From Glaciecola petra (GTDB taxonomy: Bacteria > Pseudomonadota > Gammaproteobacteria > Enterobacterales > Alteromonadaceae): DNA of 64,000 nucleotides. Under the pieces are notes generated by a model. The model saw only the letters and a program-made list of their open reading frames with translations. It had not been told where the DNA came from and made no database searches. The position numbers and the translations under genes were made by a program. The stretch lies in assembly GCF_031846345.1 (NCBI RefSeq), contig NZ_JAVRHX010000001.1, forward strand, positions 1,054,001-1,118,000, written 5' to 3'. Numbering within the stretch: position 1 is the first letter of the stretch; every line of letters starts with the position of its first letter. This document shows positions 8,207 through 16,788 of the stretch, piece after piece.

Positions 8207-9841
8207 ATGTCCGTTCATCCGCTTGCTGGCAAAAAAGCTCCACAATCAGAATTAATTAATGTCGCAAAAATTGTTAGCGATTACTACAGTGTTATTCCTG
8301 ATGTTGAAGATATCAGCCAAGCTGTGAGTTTTGGTACGTCAGGTCATCGAGGAAAGTCTATTATTGGCAGCTTCAATGATGTACATATTGCAGCAATTTG
8401 CCAAGCGCTGGCGGAAGTTAGAAAGTTAAATGGTATTTACGGTCCGATGTTTATAGGTAAAGACACACATGCTTTATCAGAACCCGCATTGATAACCGCT
8501 CTTGAGGTCTTAGCAGCCAACTCAGTTCATGTCGTTATTCAAGAAAATAACGGATTTACTCCTACACCTGTTATTTCTCACGCAATTGTTCATTACAATC
8601 GTAATCGTAGTGAGAATTACGCCGATGGCGTAGTTATAACACCCTCTCATAATCCGCCTACAGATGGCGGTTTTAAATACAACCAGAGCCATGGCGGTCC
8701 AGCCGAGGGGACTGTTACAACTGCGATACAAAATAGAGCAAATGAAATTATCGCCCAGAACTTACCAATTGCGCGCATACCCATTTCTCAAGCAATGTCG
8801 TCTGAGTTTATTAAGGAGCAAGATTTTGCTAGCTTGTATATCGAACAACTCGACCAAGTACTCGATCTAGATGTAATAAAACAAGCAGGTTTGTCTTTGG
8901 GAACTGATCCTTTGGGTGGCTCAGGTATTCATTATTGGGATCGTATCGCTGAGCGTTACGGCTTAAATATAGAAATTGTAAACGATAGTTTAGACCAACG
9001 ATTTTCATTTATGCCATGTGATAGAGATGGCAAAATAAGAATGGATTGTTCTTCTCCTTATGCGATGTCAGGCTTAATTGACCTAAAAGACAAATTTGAC
9101 ATTGCATTTGGTAATGATCCAGATTTTGACCGACACGGCATAGTGTGCCCTACAGGTGGGTTAATGAACCCTAATCACTATTTATCGGTCGCCATAAACT
9201 ACTTAGCACAACATCGAAATCAATGGCCAAATACGGCAGCTATAGGTAAAACGCTAGTTTCGAGTTCAATGATAGACCGGGTTGTTGATAGTTTAGGAAG
9301 ATCGCTAGTTGAAATGCCAGTAGGATTTAAGTGGTTTGTAGAGGGGCTTAGCAATAAAACCATTGGGTTCGCTGGAGAAGAATCAGCGGGTGGGATATTT
9401 TTAAATAAGCAAGGTGATACTTGGGCTACTGATAAAGATGGCTTTATTTTGTGTTTATTAGCTGCCGAAATGACAGCAAAAACGGGTAAAGATCCTGCTG
9501 AGCATTATCGGGCTTTGACCGCTAAGTTTGGTAAACCTGTATATACCAGAATCGATGTGGCTGCATCTTTGCAACAAAAGAAAAAGCTATCTGCTCTTAG
9601 CAAAGAAGACATTAAGGCAAGTCATATGGCGGGCGAAGAAATCACTAAAGTTCAAACCCACGCTCCTGGCAACAACGCGGCCATAGGTGGTGTCAAAGTA
9701 AGCACTCAAAACGGATGGTTTGCGGCTCGACCCTCAGGTACCGAAGATGTCTACAAAATATATGCTGAAAGTTTTTCGGGTGATACACATTTGACTAAAA
9801 TCATCTGTGAAGCGGAAGAGTTGGTTTCTACAATCATCTAA
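8207..9841 (+). CDS. pgm: Phosphoglucomutase, alpha-D-glucose-specific
   Basis: Interconverts glucose 1-phosphate and glucose 6-phosphate, linking glycogen synthesis and breakdown to glycolysis. At 544 residues it has the usual length of the bacterial alpha-phosphohexomutase Pgm. The phosphoserine loop is ITPSHNPP (Ser147), the metal loop NDPDFDRHG, the sugar-binding loop EESAGG, and the C-terminal phosphate loop RPSGTED. It is followed about 200 bases later by glycogen phosphorylase on the same strand, whose product glucose 1-phosphate is its substrate. The ATG at 8207 has TAGGAATC upstream. Confidence 0.96.
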   Translation: MSVHPLAGKKAPQSELINVAKIVSDYYSVIPDVEDISQAVSFGTSGHRGKSIIGSFNDVHIAAICQALAEVRKLNGIYGPMFIGKDTHALSEPALITALEVLAANSVHVVIQENNGFTPTPVISHAIVHYNRNRSENYADGVVITPSHNPPTDGGFKYNQSHGGPAEGTVTTAIQNRANEIIAQNLPIARIPISQAMSSEFIKEQDFASLYIEQLDQVLDLDVIKQAGLSLGTDPLGGSGIHYWDRIAERYGLNIEIVNDSLDQRFSFMPCDRDGKIRMDCSSPYAMSGLIDLKDKFDIAFGNDPDFDRHGIVCPTGGLMNPNHYLSVAINYLAQHRNQWPNTAAIGKTLVSSSMIDRVVDSLGRSLVEMPVGFKWFVEGLSNKTIGFAGEESAGGIFLNKQGDTWATDKDGFILCLLAAEMTAKTGKDPAEHYRALTAKFGKPVYTRIDVAASLQQKKKLSALSKEDIKASHMAGEEITKVQTHAPGNNAAIGGVKVSTQNGWFAARPSGTEDVYKIYAESFSGDTHLTKIICEAEELVSTII

Positions 9842-9957
9842 GAAAAATGCTTATTTGTAATGTAAATGTTAATAAATATAGTAATTAATGTAAAAAATAC
9901 GGATAAATAATATTGATATTTCAAATCAGTCTTAAAAATTAACAAAATATTTACATT

Positions 9958-9967
9958 CATACGTATG
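9958..9967. promoter_or_regulatory. Perfect 10-bp palindrome upstream of glgP
   Basis: CATACGTATG is a perfect palindrome in the AT-rich 200-base gap between pgm and glgP. It could be an operator, but nothing else supports this. Confidence 0.2.
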
Positions 9968-10043
9968 TTTTAGCTTTTACCCATTGGCGTTGTCCGTTTT
10001 GCTGTAATAAACTTCGGGCAAGTTGAACGTCCTTTGGAATACT

Positions 10044-12548
10044 ATGAAAACACAAGCTAAAACCACCAAAAAAACTGTAGGTGCACAATCACCAATATTA
10101 GAAGACATGCTAGATAAAAATGTCTTTAAACAAGCTGTGATTAAGCATTTACACTCTACGTTAGGCACTGACGAAAACAAAGCGGATAATCACGCATGGT
10201 TTAAAGCGGTTAGCGCTGCTATTCAAGAGTTAGTGTTAGAGCGGCTTAGAAGCACACAAAAAACGCATTATTTAAATGATACTAGAGCAGTTCATTATTT
10301 TTCTGCAGAATTTTTGATGGGTCGGCTGTTGTCAAATAATATGCAAAATTTTGGATTATTCGAAACCGCAGATACTGCCTTACAAGAATTAGGCGTAAGT
10401 TTAAGTGACGTACTAGAAGAAGAACCCGACATGGCGCTTGGTAACGGAGGATTAGGAAGATTAGCAGCATGTTTTATTGATTCCTTAGCCACTATGGACT
10501 TACCTGCGATCGGTTATGGTATTCATTATGAACACGGTCTTTTTCGACAGGAAATTAAAAATGGGGGGCAAATCGAGCGGCCTGATAGTTGGAGAGACTA
10601 CGGCAATCCCTGGGAAATTTGTCGGCCAGAATCTATTCAAGAAATTTCGCTATATGGTTATGTTGAAACTAAGTACGGTGATGATGGGAAAATTCAAAAA
10701 GAATGGCACCCAGGATCGATCGTACAAGGCGTTCCATGGGATATTCCTGTAGTTGGGTATGGTGGTGGCACAGTAAATGTGCTGCGTTTATGGCAAAGTA
10801 AATCTTCTGGATATTTTAATTGGGATGTATTTAATGCGGGAGGTTATGTTGATGCTCAACGCGAGAACATACAAGCAGAGACAATTTCTAAAGTACTTTA
10901 TCCCAATGACGAAACTGAAGCTGGTAAAGAACTCCGGTTAATTCAGCAATATTTTTTCAGTGCATGTTCCCTTAAAGACATAATTAGAAGATATAAAAGA
11001 GCTCACGGTGACGATTGGTCTCGTTTTGCAGAGCAAGTTGTTGTGCAACTAAACGATACGCATCCGGCAATAGCAATTCCTGAATTGATGCGGATACTAG
11101 TAGACAGAGCCGAATTAGATTGGGACAGTGCTTGGGCAATATCAACCAAAACCTTTGCATATACTAATCATACTTTACTGCCAGAAGCGTTAGAAAAGTG
11201 GCCAGTAAGAATGTTAGAAAAAATTCTACCTAGGCATATAGAGATTATTTATGAGATTAATCATCGATTTATGCAAGAAGTAGAAAATAAATGGCCAGGT
11301 GATAATAAAATTAAGGCCAAACTTTCTATTATTGAGGAAGCTGGCGAAAAGATGGTTCGTATGGGGAACCTTTCGGTTATTGGTTCGTTTGCAGTAAATG
11401 GTGTCGCAGAAATCCATTCAAAATTAGTCAAACAAAATTTATTTCCTGAATTCGACCAACTTTATCCAGGAAAATTAACAAATGTTACCAACGGTGTAAC
11501 ACCACGTCGCTGGCTCAAAGCCTGCAATCCATTATTGTCAGACCTTATTAGTAAAAAAATTGGAAGTGATTGGCCTTTGCAACTAGATAAACTTGATGCT
11601 ATTTCTGCATTAGCCGACAATAAAACTTTCCAAAACCAGTTTATGAAAATTAAACAAAAAAATAAGCAAATATTAGCGGACGAAATACTAAAACTTACTG
11701 GTATTAAGGTAGATCCAAAAGCTATTTTTGATATTCAGATTAAAAGATTGCATGAATATAAGCGCCAACATCTAAATTTGTTGCACATTATGGCTTTATA
11801 TCGCCGTTTGTTAGAGGACCCAAATTATGACATGCATCCGCGAGTGTTTATCTTTGGTGCTAAAGCGGCGCCAGGGTATACGCTAGCTAAGACTATTATT
11901 TATGCGATTAATAAGATTGCTGACAAGATTAATAATGATTCACGCGTAAATAAAAAAATTAAAGTCGTTTTTTTACCGAATTATAGAGTCTCATTGGCAG
12001 AAAAAATGATACCCGCTGCTGATGTTTCACAACAAATATCCACTGCTGGTAAAGAAGCCTCAGGTACTGGTAATATGAAATTAGCGTTAAATGGCGCTGT
12101 GACTATTGGCACACTTGACGGTGCAAATATTGAGATTGCTGAAGAAGTAGGGGAAGACAACATATTCATTTTTGGCAATACTGTTGAGGAAATAACTGCA
12201 CTTCAAAGTAAGGGTTACAAACCGTATGATTACTATTATAAAAATAGTGAATTAAAAGCGGTGCTTGACTGGTTAGATAGTGACTACTTTACACCTGGCA
12301 GACCTGGCGCGCTCTCAAGCTTAAAAGACAGCATGCTTAAAGGTGGTGATCCCTACCTTGTTTTAGCTGACTATGATTCATACTGTGAAGCAAATATTGC
12401 GTTGGATGAAGCGTATGGTGATTCCGCAAAATGGGCAAAAATGGCAATATTAAATACGGCTAAAATGGGGAAATTCACTTCGGATCGTTCTGTTAAGGAT
12501 TATGTTGAAAGAATATGGAAGCTAGACCCTTGTACAGTTGATAAATAA
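10044..12548 (+). CDS. glgP: Glycogen/starch/alpha-glucan phosphorylase
   Basis: Releases glucose 1-phosphate from alpha-1,4-glucan ends using pyridoxal phosphate. The 834-residue protein has the conserved phosphorylase blocks: ALGNGGLGRLAACF near the N terminus, VQLNDTHPAIAIPELMR, NVTNGVTPRRW, IKRLHEYKRQ, and the PLP lysine segment EASGTGNMKLALNG. I start it at the ATG at 10044 (TTTGGA five bases upstream) rather than the in-frame TTG at 10023, which has no ribosome binding site. A strong terminator follows at 12590. pgm lies directly upstream. Confidence 0.95.
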   Translation: MKTQAKTTKKTVGAQSPILEDMLDKNVFKQAVIKHLHSTLGTDENKADNHAWFKAVSAAIQELVLERLRSTQKTHYLNDTRAVHYFSAEFLMGRLLSNNMQNFGLFETADTALQELGVSLSDVLEEEPDMALGNGGLGRLAACFIDSLATMDLPAIGYGIHYEHGLFRQEIKNGGQIERPDSWRDYGNPWEICRPESIQEISLYGYVETKYGDDGKIQKEWHPGSIVQGVPWDIPVVGYGGGTVNVLRLWQSKSSGYFNWDVFNAGGYVDAQRENIQAETISKVLYPNDETEAGKELRLIQQYFFSACSLKDIIRRYKRAHGDDWSRFAEQVVVQLNDTHPAIAIPELMRILVDRAELDWDSAWAISTKTFAYTNHTLLPEALEKWPVRMLEKILPRHIEIIYEINHRFMQEVENKWPGDNKIKAKLSIIEEAGEKMVRMGNLSVIGSFAVNGVAEIHSKLVKQNLFPEFDQLYPGKLTNVTNGVTPRRWLKACNPLLSDLISKKIGSDWPLQLDKLDAISALADNKTFQNQFMKIKQKNKQILADEILKLTGIKVDPKAIFDIQIKRLHEYKRQHLNLLHIMALYRRLLEDPNYDMHPRVFIFGAKAAPGYTLAKTIIYAINKIADKINNDSRVNKKIKVVFLPNYRVSLAEKMIPAADVSQQISTAGKEASGTGNMKLALNGAVTIGTLDGANIEIAEEVGEDNIFIFGNTVEEITALQSKGYKPYDYYYKNSELKAVLDWLDSDYFTPGRPGALSSLKDSMLKGGDPYLVLADYDSYCEANIALDEAYGDSAKWAKMAILNTAKMGKFTSDRSVKDYVERIWKLDPCTVDK

Positions 12549-12589
12549 CTAAGCATCGGTATAAAAAACAGGTAATCACGAACATCCTA

Positions 12590-12620
12590 AAAAAACCGAC
12601 TGAATTTAAGTCGGTTTTTT
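12590..12620 (+). terminator. Rho-independent terminator after glgP
   Basis: AAAAAACCGACT (12590-12601) pairs perfectly with AGTCGGTTTTTT (12609-12620) around a 7-base loop, ending in a T-run. The A-run on the 5' side would also let it work on the opposite strand. Confidence 0.9.
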
Positions 12621-12642
12621 GCCTTTTTGAATAAAGTATTGT

Positions 12643-14010
12643 GTGAATGCACCGATATATAAGGGGAACGTAGTCGAGGACAATTACTTTTTGATGGCCC
12701 CTAATCACATTCAACATCTTAATGAACTTCCAAACCGCTATCATTTTATTGAGATAGTTTCTAGTATCGCTGAGCGCGAGAAACGGTTTAGTCTCATGTT
12801 GTTAGACGTAATGCGTTTTTCTGACGTATCTGCTGCTTTTGGCCATAAAGCAGGTGATGATCTTCTCTTACAAATCGTAAATCGTATTAACTTGATATAT
12901 GACAATGCCATGGCAATTGGCAGAATCAGTGGTGATATATTTGGTGTTGTGTTTACCAATAACATAAGTGCAAGTAGTATGCGCGCAGAACATGAACACT
13001 TGTTTAACCACTTTAAAACACCATTAAGCGTGAATAATACAGCTTTCATTGCAGATTTTAATGTAGGTGTTGCAATACGGAAAAACCCCGATTCCAGTGT
13101 GAATACAATTATTTCCCTGGCTGAAACGGCTTTAAAAAAGTCTAAGTCTAATAGACATGAAAATTTCACTCTATTGAATGACGACACTAATGAGGCGACC
13201 GGACGAGGCCTGACACTAAAAGCAGATCTAACAAGAGCACTCGCAAAAGACGAACTTGAACTATATTTTCAACCAAAAGTCGACTTAAACGATTACAGTA
13301 TTATTGGCGGTGAATGCTTGCTGCGTTGGAATCATCCATTAGACGGCGTTGTGTTTCCGGGTACACTATTAAAAGCGGCCGAGTCATATAACATGATGAA
13401 CGAACTTGGCTATTGGTCTATCGATCATGCTTTGGCTGCGCTTGCAAAAATTCATGAGTGTGGTCATCAAATTAAAATCTCCGTTAATTTATCACCTACA
13501 CAGTTGTACGACCAACATTTGACTAGCACGCTCAGATTATTAGTAAATAAATATAATATTCAAACCCACTTGCTTGAAATTGAACTTACAGAAGACGTTG
13601 CTTTATCGAATTCTCTGTTGGTTAAACGCCAATTAGCAGACATAGCCGATATGGGAATATCTGTTTCGATGGATGATTTTGGTAAAGGGTATTCTAATTT
13701 GAGTTTTATCCGCGATCTGCAGCTCAGTGCCATCAAAATTGATAAGGCCTTTATCTTAGCGTTACAGGATTCCCCAGTAAATTGCGCGATTGTTCAAGCG
13801 ACAAAACTAATTTGTGACGCAAAGCAATGCGAAACTTATGCAGAAGGCATAGAATCAGTTGAGCAACTTGAATTGCTAAAATCTATGGGTGTTGATAAAG
13901 GGCAAGGCTTTTTATTTTCTGAAGCAGTTCCTTTGAGCGAGTTTCTTAACTTATTAAGAGTAGGGCACTTCTCTAAAATTATTCATCAAGAAGCTCGAAA
14001 AATAAGTTAA
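12643..14010 (+). CDS. Degenerate GGDEF - EAL domain protein, probable c-di-GMP phosphodiesterase
   Basis: A 455-residue (from the GTG at 12643) soluble two-domain protein. The N-terminal diguanylate-cyclase domain has SGDIF (residues 96-100) in place of GGDEF, so it is probably not a cyclase. The EAL domain keeps the expected catalytic positions: ECLLRW (224-229, EAL variant), VNLSPTQL, EIELTED, MDDFGKGYSN, IKIDKAF, YAEGIES and GQGFLF. It therefore looks able to hydrolyse c-di-GMP. No membrane helix or sensor domain is seen. Start uncertain: GTG 12643 has no ribosome binding site, and TTG 12691/ATG 12694 sit 11-14 bases after GAGGAC. It follows the glgP terminator closely. Confidence 0.85.
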   Translation: MNAPIYKGNVVEDNYFLMAPNHIQHLNELPNRYHFIEIVSSIAEREKRFSLMLLDVMRFSDVSAAFGHKAGDDLLLQIVNRINLIYDNAMAIGRISGDIFGVVFTNNISASSMRAEHEHLFNHFKTPLSVNNTAFIADFNVGVAIRKNPDSSVNTIISLAETALKKSKSNRHENFTLLNDDTNEATGRGLTLKADLTRALAKDELELYFQPKVDLNDYSIIGGECLLRWNHPLDGVVFPGTLLKAAESYNMMNELGYWSIDHALAALAKIHECGHQIKISVNLSPTQLYDQHLTSTLRLLVNKYNIQTHLLEIELTEDVALSNSLLVKRQLADIADMGISVSMDDFGKGYSNLSFIRDLQLSAIKIDKAFILALQDSPVNCAIVQATKLICDAKQCETYAEGIESVEQLELLKSMGVDKGQGFLFSEAVPLSEFLNLLRVGHFSKIIHQEARKIS

Positions 14011-14052
14011 AGGTGCTACCATACTTCGTAGATTCGATTTACGGAGATTTGC

Positions 14053-15102
14053 GTGGAATTACTCTCTTTGTCTGGGGTTTCTCGTCAGTCAATTAAACAA
14101 CTTATTAGCAACGATTATTTAGACTTTAGCCGACGCTACACTTTAGATTCCAACACATTTACCTTTTTATTAGAAAATGGAACGCATGTTAGCTTGCTTG
14201 CTAACGGAATACTTGGAATCAATTTAGCATCCGTCGATAAACATGCAAAAAGTATCGTTTTATCATGCGGCATTCATGGTAATGAGACCGCCCCCATTGA
14301 AATTTGTAGTCAGTTAGTAACGCAAATTTTAAATCAAAGTCTGCTAAGTAAACACCGTATCTTATTCATATTTGGTAATATAGATGCAATGAATAAAGGC
14401 GTTCGCTTTATCGATGAAAACCTTAATCGTCTTTTTGTCAGAACAAATGCGCCGGTTTTATTAAATACATACGAAAAAGTCAGAGCAGATACCATTAAAC
14501 ATATTGTTGACAGTTTTTTTAATGGGCCGCAATCGGAAAAAATCCATTATGATTTGCATACCGCTATTCGTCCCTCTAAACATGAAAAATTTGCGGTATA
14601 TCCCTTTTTACATGGGCGAGAATATGATTTAGAACAGTTGGCTTTTTTGTCTGCTTGTGACGTTAACACTATATTACTTTCTCAATCACCAACGGGCACT
14701 TTTAGTTATTACTCATCTTTTTATCATCATGCTCATTCATTCACTGTCGAATTGGGTAAAGTAAAGCCCTTTGGTGAAAACGATATGCGCAACTTTAGCG
14801 CGGTTAAGAAACAATTAATTGCACTGTTGAGCAAAGAACAAGTGTTACTAAAGCACTATAACGATTGCCCAATTACAGTGTTTAAGGTTAATCAGGTGAT
14901 AAATAGGGAACATGAAAATTTTTCGCTAGGATTTAGTGAGAATATTGCCAATTTTACCGAGTTTGATAAAGGAGATGTATTGGCAATTGAAAACGGAACG
15001 CCTATAAATGCAACTCATAACGGCGAAGCGATTGTTTTTCCAAATGCAGAAGTGGCGATTGGTCAACGCGCTTTATTAACGGTAATTCCTTGTGAGCTTT
15101 GA
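14053..15102 (+). CDS. astE: Succinylglutamate desuccinylase
   Basis: Last step of the arginine succinyltransferase pathway: N-succinylglutamate to succinate and glutamate. The 349-residue M14-like zinc enzyme shows CGIHGNE (His75, Glu78), the third ligand in YDLHTA (His169), DENLNRLF (arginine substrate clamp region) and FTVELGK (catalytic Glu). The start is a GTG at 14053 with ACGGAG six bases upstream. The rest of the ast operon (astA, astB, astC, astD) is not in the window. Its end overlaps the HIT gene by 11 bases. Confidence 0.9.
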   Translation: MELLSLSGVSRQSIKQLISNDYLDFSRRYTLDSNTFTFLLENGTHVSLLANGILGINLASVDKHAKSIVLSCGIHGNETAPIEICSQLVTQILNQSLLSKHRILFIFGNIDAMNKGVRFIDENLNRLFVRTNAPVLLNTYEKVRADTIKHIVDSFFNGPQSEKIHYDLHTAIRPSKHEKFAVYPFLHGREYDLEQLAFLSACDVNTILLSQSPTGTFSYYSSFYHHAHSFTVELGKVKPFGENDMRNFSAVKKQLIALLSKEQVLLKHYNDCPITVFKVNQVINREHENFSLGFSENIANFTEFDKGDVLAIENGTPINATHNGEAIVFPNAEVAIGQRALLTVIPCEL

Positions 15103-15535
15103 AATAGACCATCGTTTAAAAAGCGACTCTACCTTACTGGTAAAATGCAATCATATTCAAATTAGACTCATTCATGACAGTCGTTACCCCTGGTTGATTT
15201 TGGTGCCAGAATATAAAGATGTTTATGATGTAGATGATTTAGACTGGAATGTTCAACTTCAAGTATTGCAAATTTCTGCTTGGGTATGTAAAGCATTAAA
15301 AGTTGCGTTTATGCCAGATAAATTAAATGTGGCCGCGCTTGGTAACATTGTGAAACAATTGCATATACACCATGTTGCTAGATTTGAGTATGATGATACA
15401 TGGCCTGGCCCTATTTGGGGGAAGGGTAAATCATTACCATATTCCCCGCCTGATTTTGAAAAGCGCAAAGGGCTAATTTGTACAACATTAAAAGAACTAA
15501 ACCAAGGAGACTTGAATGCTTATTACTACGACTAA
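15092..15535 (+). CDS. HIT family nucleotide-binding protein
   Basis: A 147-residue histidine-triad protein. The active-site region QLHIHHVARFEYD is followed by TWPGPIWG. The first two histidines of the HxHxH motif are present; the third position is valine, as in a known proteobacterial subgroup whose motif reads HxHVxAR. HIT proteins hydrolyse or transfer nucleotides from phosphoramidates, adenylates or dinucleoside polyphosphates; the substrate here is unknown. The GTG start at 15092 lies inside the end of astE, pointing to translational coupling. Confidence 0.82.
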   Translation: MSFEIDHRLKSDSTLLVKCNHIQIRLIHDSRYPWLILVPEYKDVYDVDDLDWNVQLQVLQISAWVCKALKVAFMPDKLNVAALGNIVKQLHIHHVARFEYDDTWPGPIWGKGKSLPYSPPDFEKRKGLICTTLKELNQGDLNAYYYD

Positions 15536-15839
15536 TAATGTTGAAGGAAAAACAATCGAAGCTTATTACGGCATTGTGATAGGTGAAGCGATAATGGGGG
15601 CAAATGTTTTTAAAGACTTGTTTGCTTCAATAAGGGATATCGTTGGTGGTCGCTCGGGCGCTTACGAAGCAGAATTAACCAAAGCTCGAAAAATTGCCTT
15701 TGATGAAATTCAAAAAGAAGCCATGATGCTTGGCGCAAATGCCGTGGTTGGCGTTGATTTAGATTATGAAGTTGTGGGTCAAAATGGCAGTATGCTAATG
15801 GTCAGTATTAGCGGAACTGCAGTTAAAGTAAGTCAATAA
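15516..15839 (+). CDS. YbjQ / UPF0145 family protein
   Basis: A 107-residue member of the YbjQ family (annotated as heavy-metal-binding domain). It shows the family landmarks GEAIMGANVFKD, GGRSGAYEAEL and AMMLGANAVVGVDLDYE. It forms a homopentamer in solved homologues; function unknown. Its start overlaps the HIT gene by 20 bases and has CAAGGAGA upstream, so astE, HIT and this gene read as one transcript. Confidence 0.9.
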   Translation: MLITTTNNVEGKTIEAYYGIVIGEAIMGANVFKDLFASIRDIVGGRSGAYEAELTKARKIAFDEIQKEAMMLGANAVVGVDLDYEVVGQNGSMLMVSISGTAVKVSQ

Positions 15840-15868
15840 CTAAAAAGCCGATACATAACAAAGTAAAC

Positions 15869-16057
15869 TTAAATCAAGCCTGAAGGTTTATCCTGATCAT
15901 CTTCGGGCTTCTTGTTCTTTTCAGCTTCTTTTTGTTTTTCATATGCATCAGAAAACTCAAACGGTTTATTACTTTTTTTAAGCAGGGTGATGTTACTAAT
16001 AATCACCGCAAAAACCACAACAATAATGACAATTACCCAAGTTAAGCTTAACTGCAT
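15869..16057 (-). CDS. DUF2897 small membrane protein
   Basis: A 62-residue protein with one N-terminal transmembrane helix (residues 6-26) and a charged, Lys/Glu/Asp-rich tail, matching DUF2897. In E. coli the same slot after dapE is held by the small membrane protein YpfN, so position and shape correspond although the sequences may not be related. The ATG at 16057 has AAAGGAATA upstream. Last gene of the dapE cluster. Confidence 0.75.
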   Translation of the reverse strand: MQLSLTWVIVIIVVVFAVIISNITLLKKSNKPFEFSDAYEKQKEAEKNKKPEDDQDKPSGLI

Positions 16058-16069
16058 AGTATATTCCTT

Positions 16070-16774
16070 TTAAAGGCCTTTGTTGTATGTATAACGTTCA
16101 ACTAAATCGGGCAATTGTTTCAATATTTGCTCTTTACCCAGAATTTCGGATTTCTTCAATAGTATAAGCAGTGAGTCTAGATCAAAATCACTGATAATTT
16201 TGTTAGCCACCATTTTATGGGATAAATGCCAAGGTTCTCTAGCAACTCCGCCTGTATATTTTGAGTAAGGTAAATAAAAACCAAACGTGGCTGCATTATC
16301 GCTAATCCAATTGCTTAATTCTGCACAAGGGCCGCCATTTTCATACTCTGCGGGTACCAGTTCAAATTGATGTTTTCGCCGGGTCACTTCAGCTCTATCG
16401 TAAACATCAAAGTCGGTTCCCCAGTGATGTCGACTCGCGCCAGGTAGAGCTGACCAAAGCATGATAGCATGAATTTTTTGTTCATCGCTTAGATTTGCGG
16501 TATCTAGTACTTCGCCATTGAGGCTGAGCAATGGTAATTCCCCCCTCCATTTTTTATTCCAGATACTCAATTGTCTATCGAAACTCCTAAAGCTACTGCA
16601 TACTTGAATATCTATATTTTCTGAAGCTGCTGCTTTTTGCATAGATAAAAATGCATCTATTGTAATACGATGGAGTTTATGTGGACCGATTAGAGGCGTT
16701 AAATGCTGCTCTGTTAAGCCCATTATTTGTGATGATGAGACGTTTAAGTACTCTGAGTTTTTGTCGTTTGGCAT
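16070..16774 (-). CDS. M15 family D-Ala-D-Ala carboxypeptidase-like protein
   Basis: A 234-residue zinc peptidase of the VanY/M15B type, expected to trim D-alanine from peptidoglycan peptides. It has SFRSFDRQLSIWNKK, the zinc motif SRHHWGTDFD (His and Asp ligands) and the third ligand in EPWHLSH. No signal peptide is visible, which is odd for a murein-acting enzyme; a cytoplasmic role in recycling is possible. The ATG at 16774 has AAGG upstream. It lies 14 bases after dapE, which makes a precursor for the same peptides. Confidence 0.83.
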   Translation of the reverse strand: MPNDKNSEYLNVSSSQIMGLTEQHLTPLIGPHKLHRITIDAFLSMQKAAASENIDIQVCSSFRSFDRQLSIWNKKWRGELPLLSLNGEVLDTANLSDEQKIHAIMLWSALPGASRHHWGTDFDVYDRAEVTRRKHQFELVPAEYENGGPCAELSNWISDNAATFGFYLPYSKYTGGVAREPWHLSHKMVANKIISDFDLDSLLILLKKSEILGKEQILKQLPDLVERYTYNKGL

Positions 16775-16788
16775 TAGCCTTATAGCCT

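Noticed and set aside
12741..13187. Long open frame (148 codons) on the minus strand inside the GGDEF-EAL gene
   Set aside because: Fully antisense to a recognised gene, with no family resemblance; a shadow of its codon pattern.
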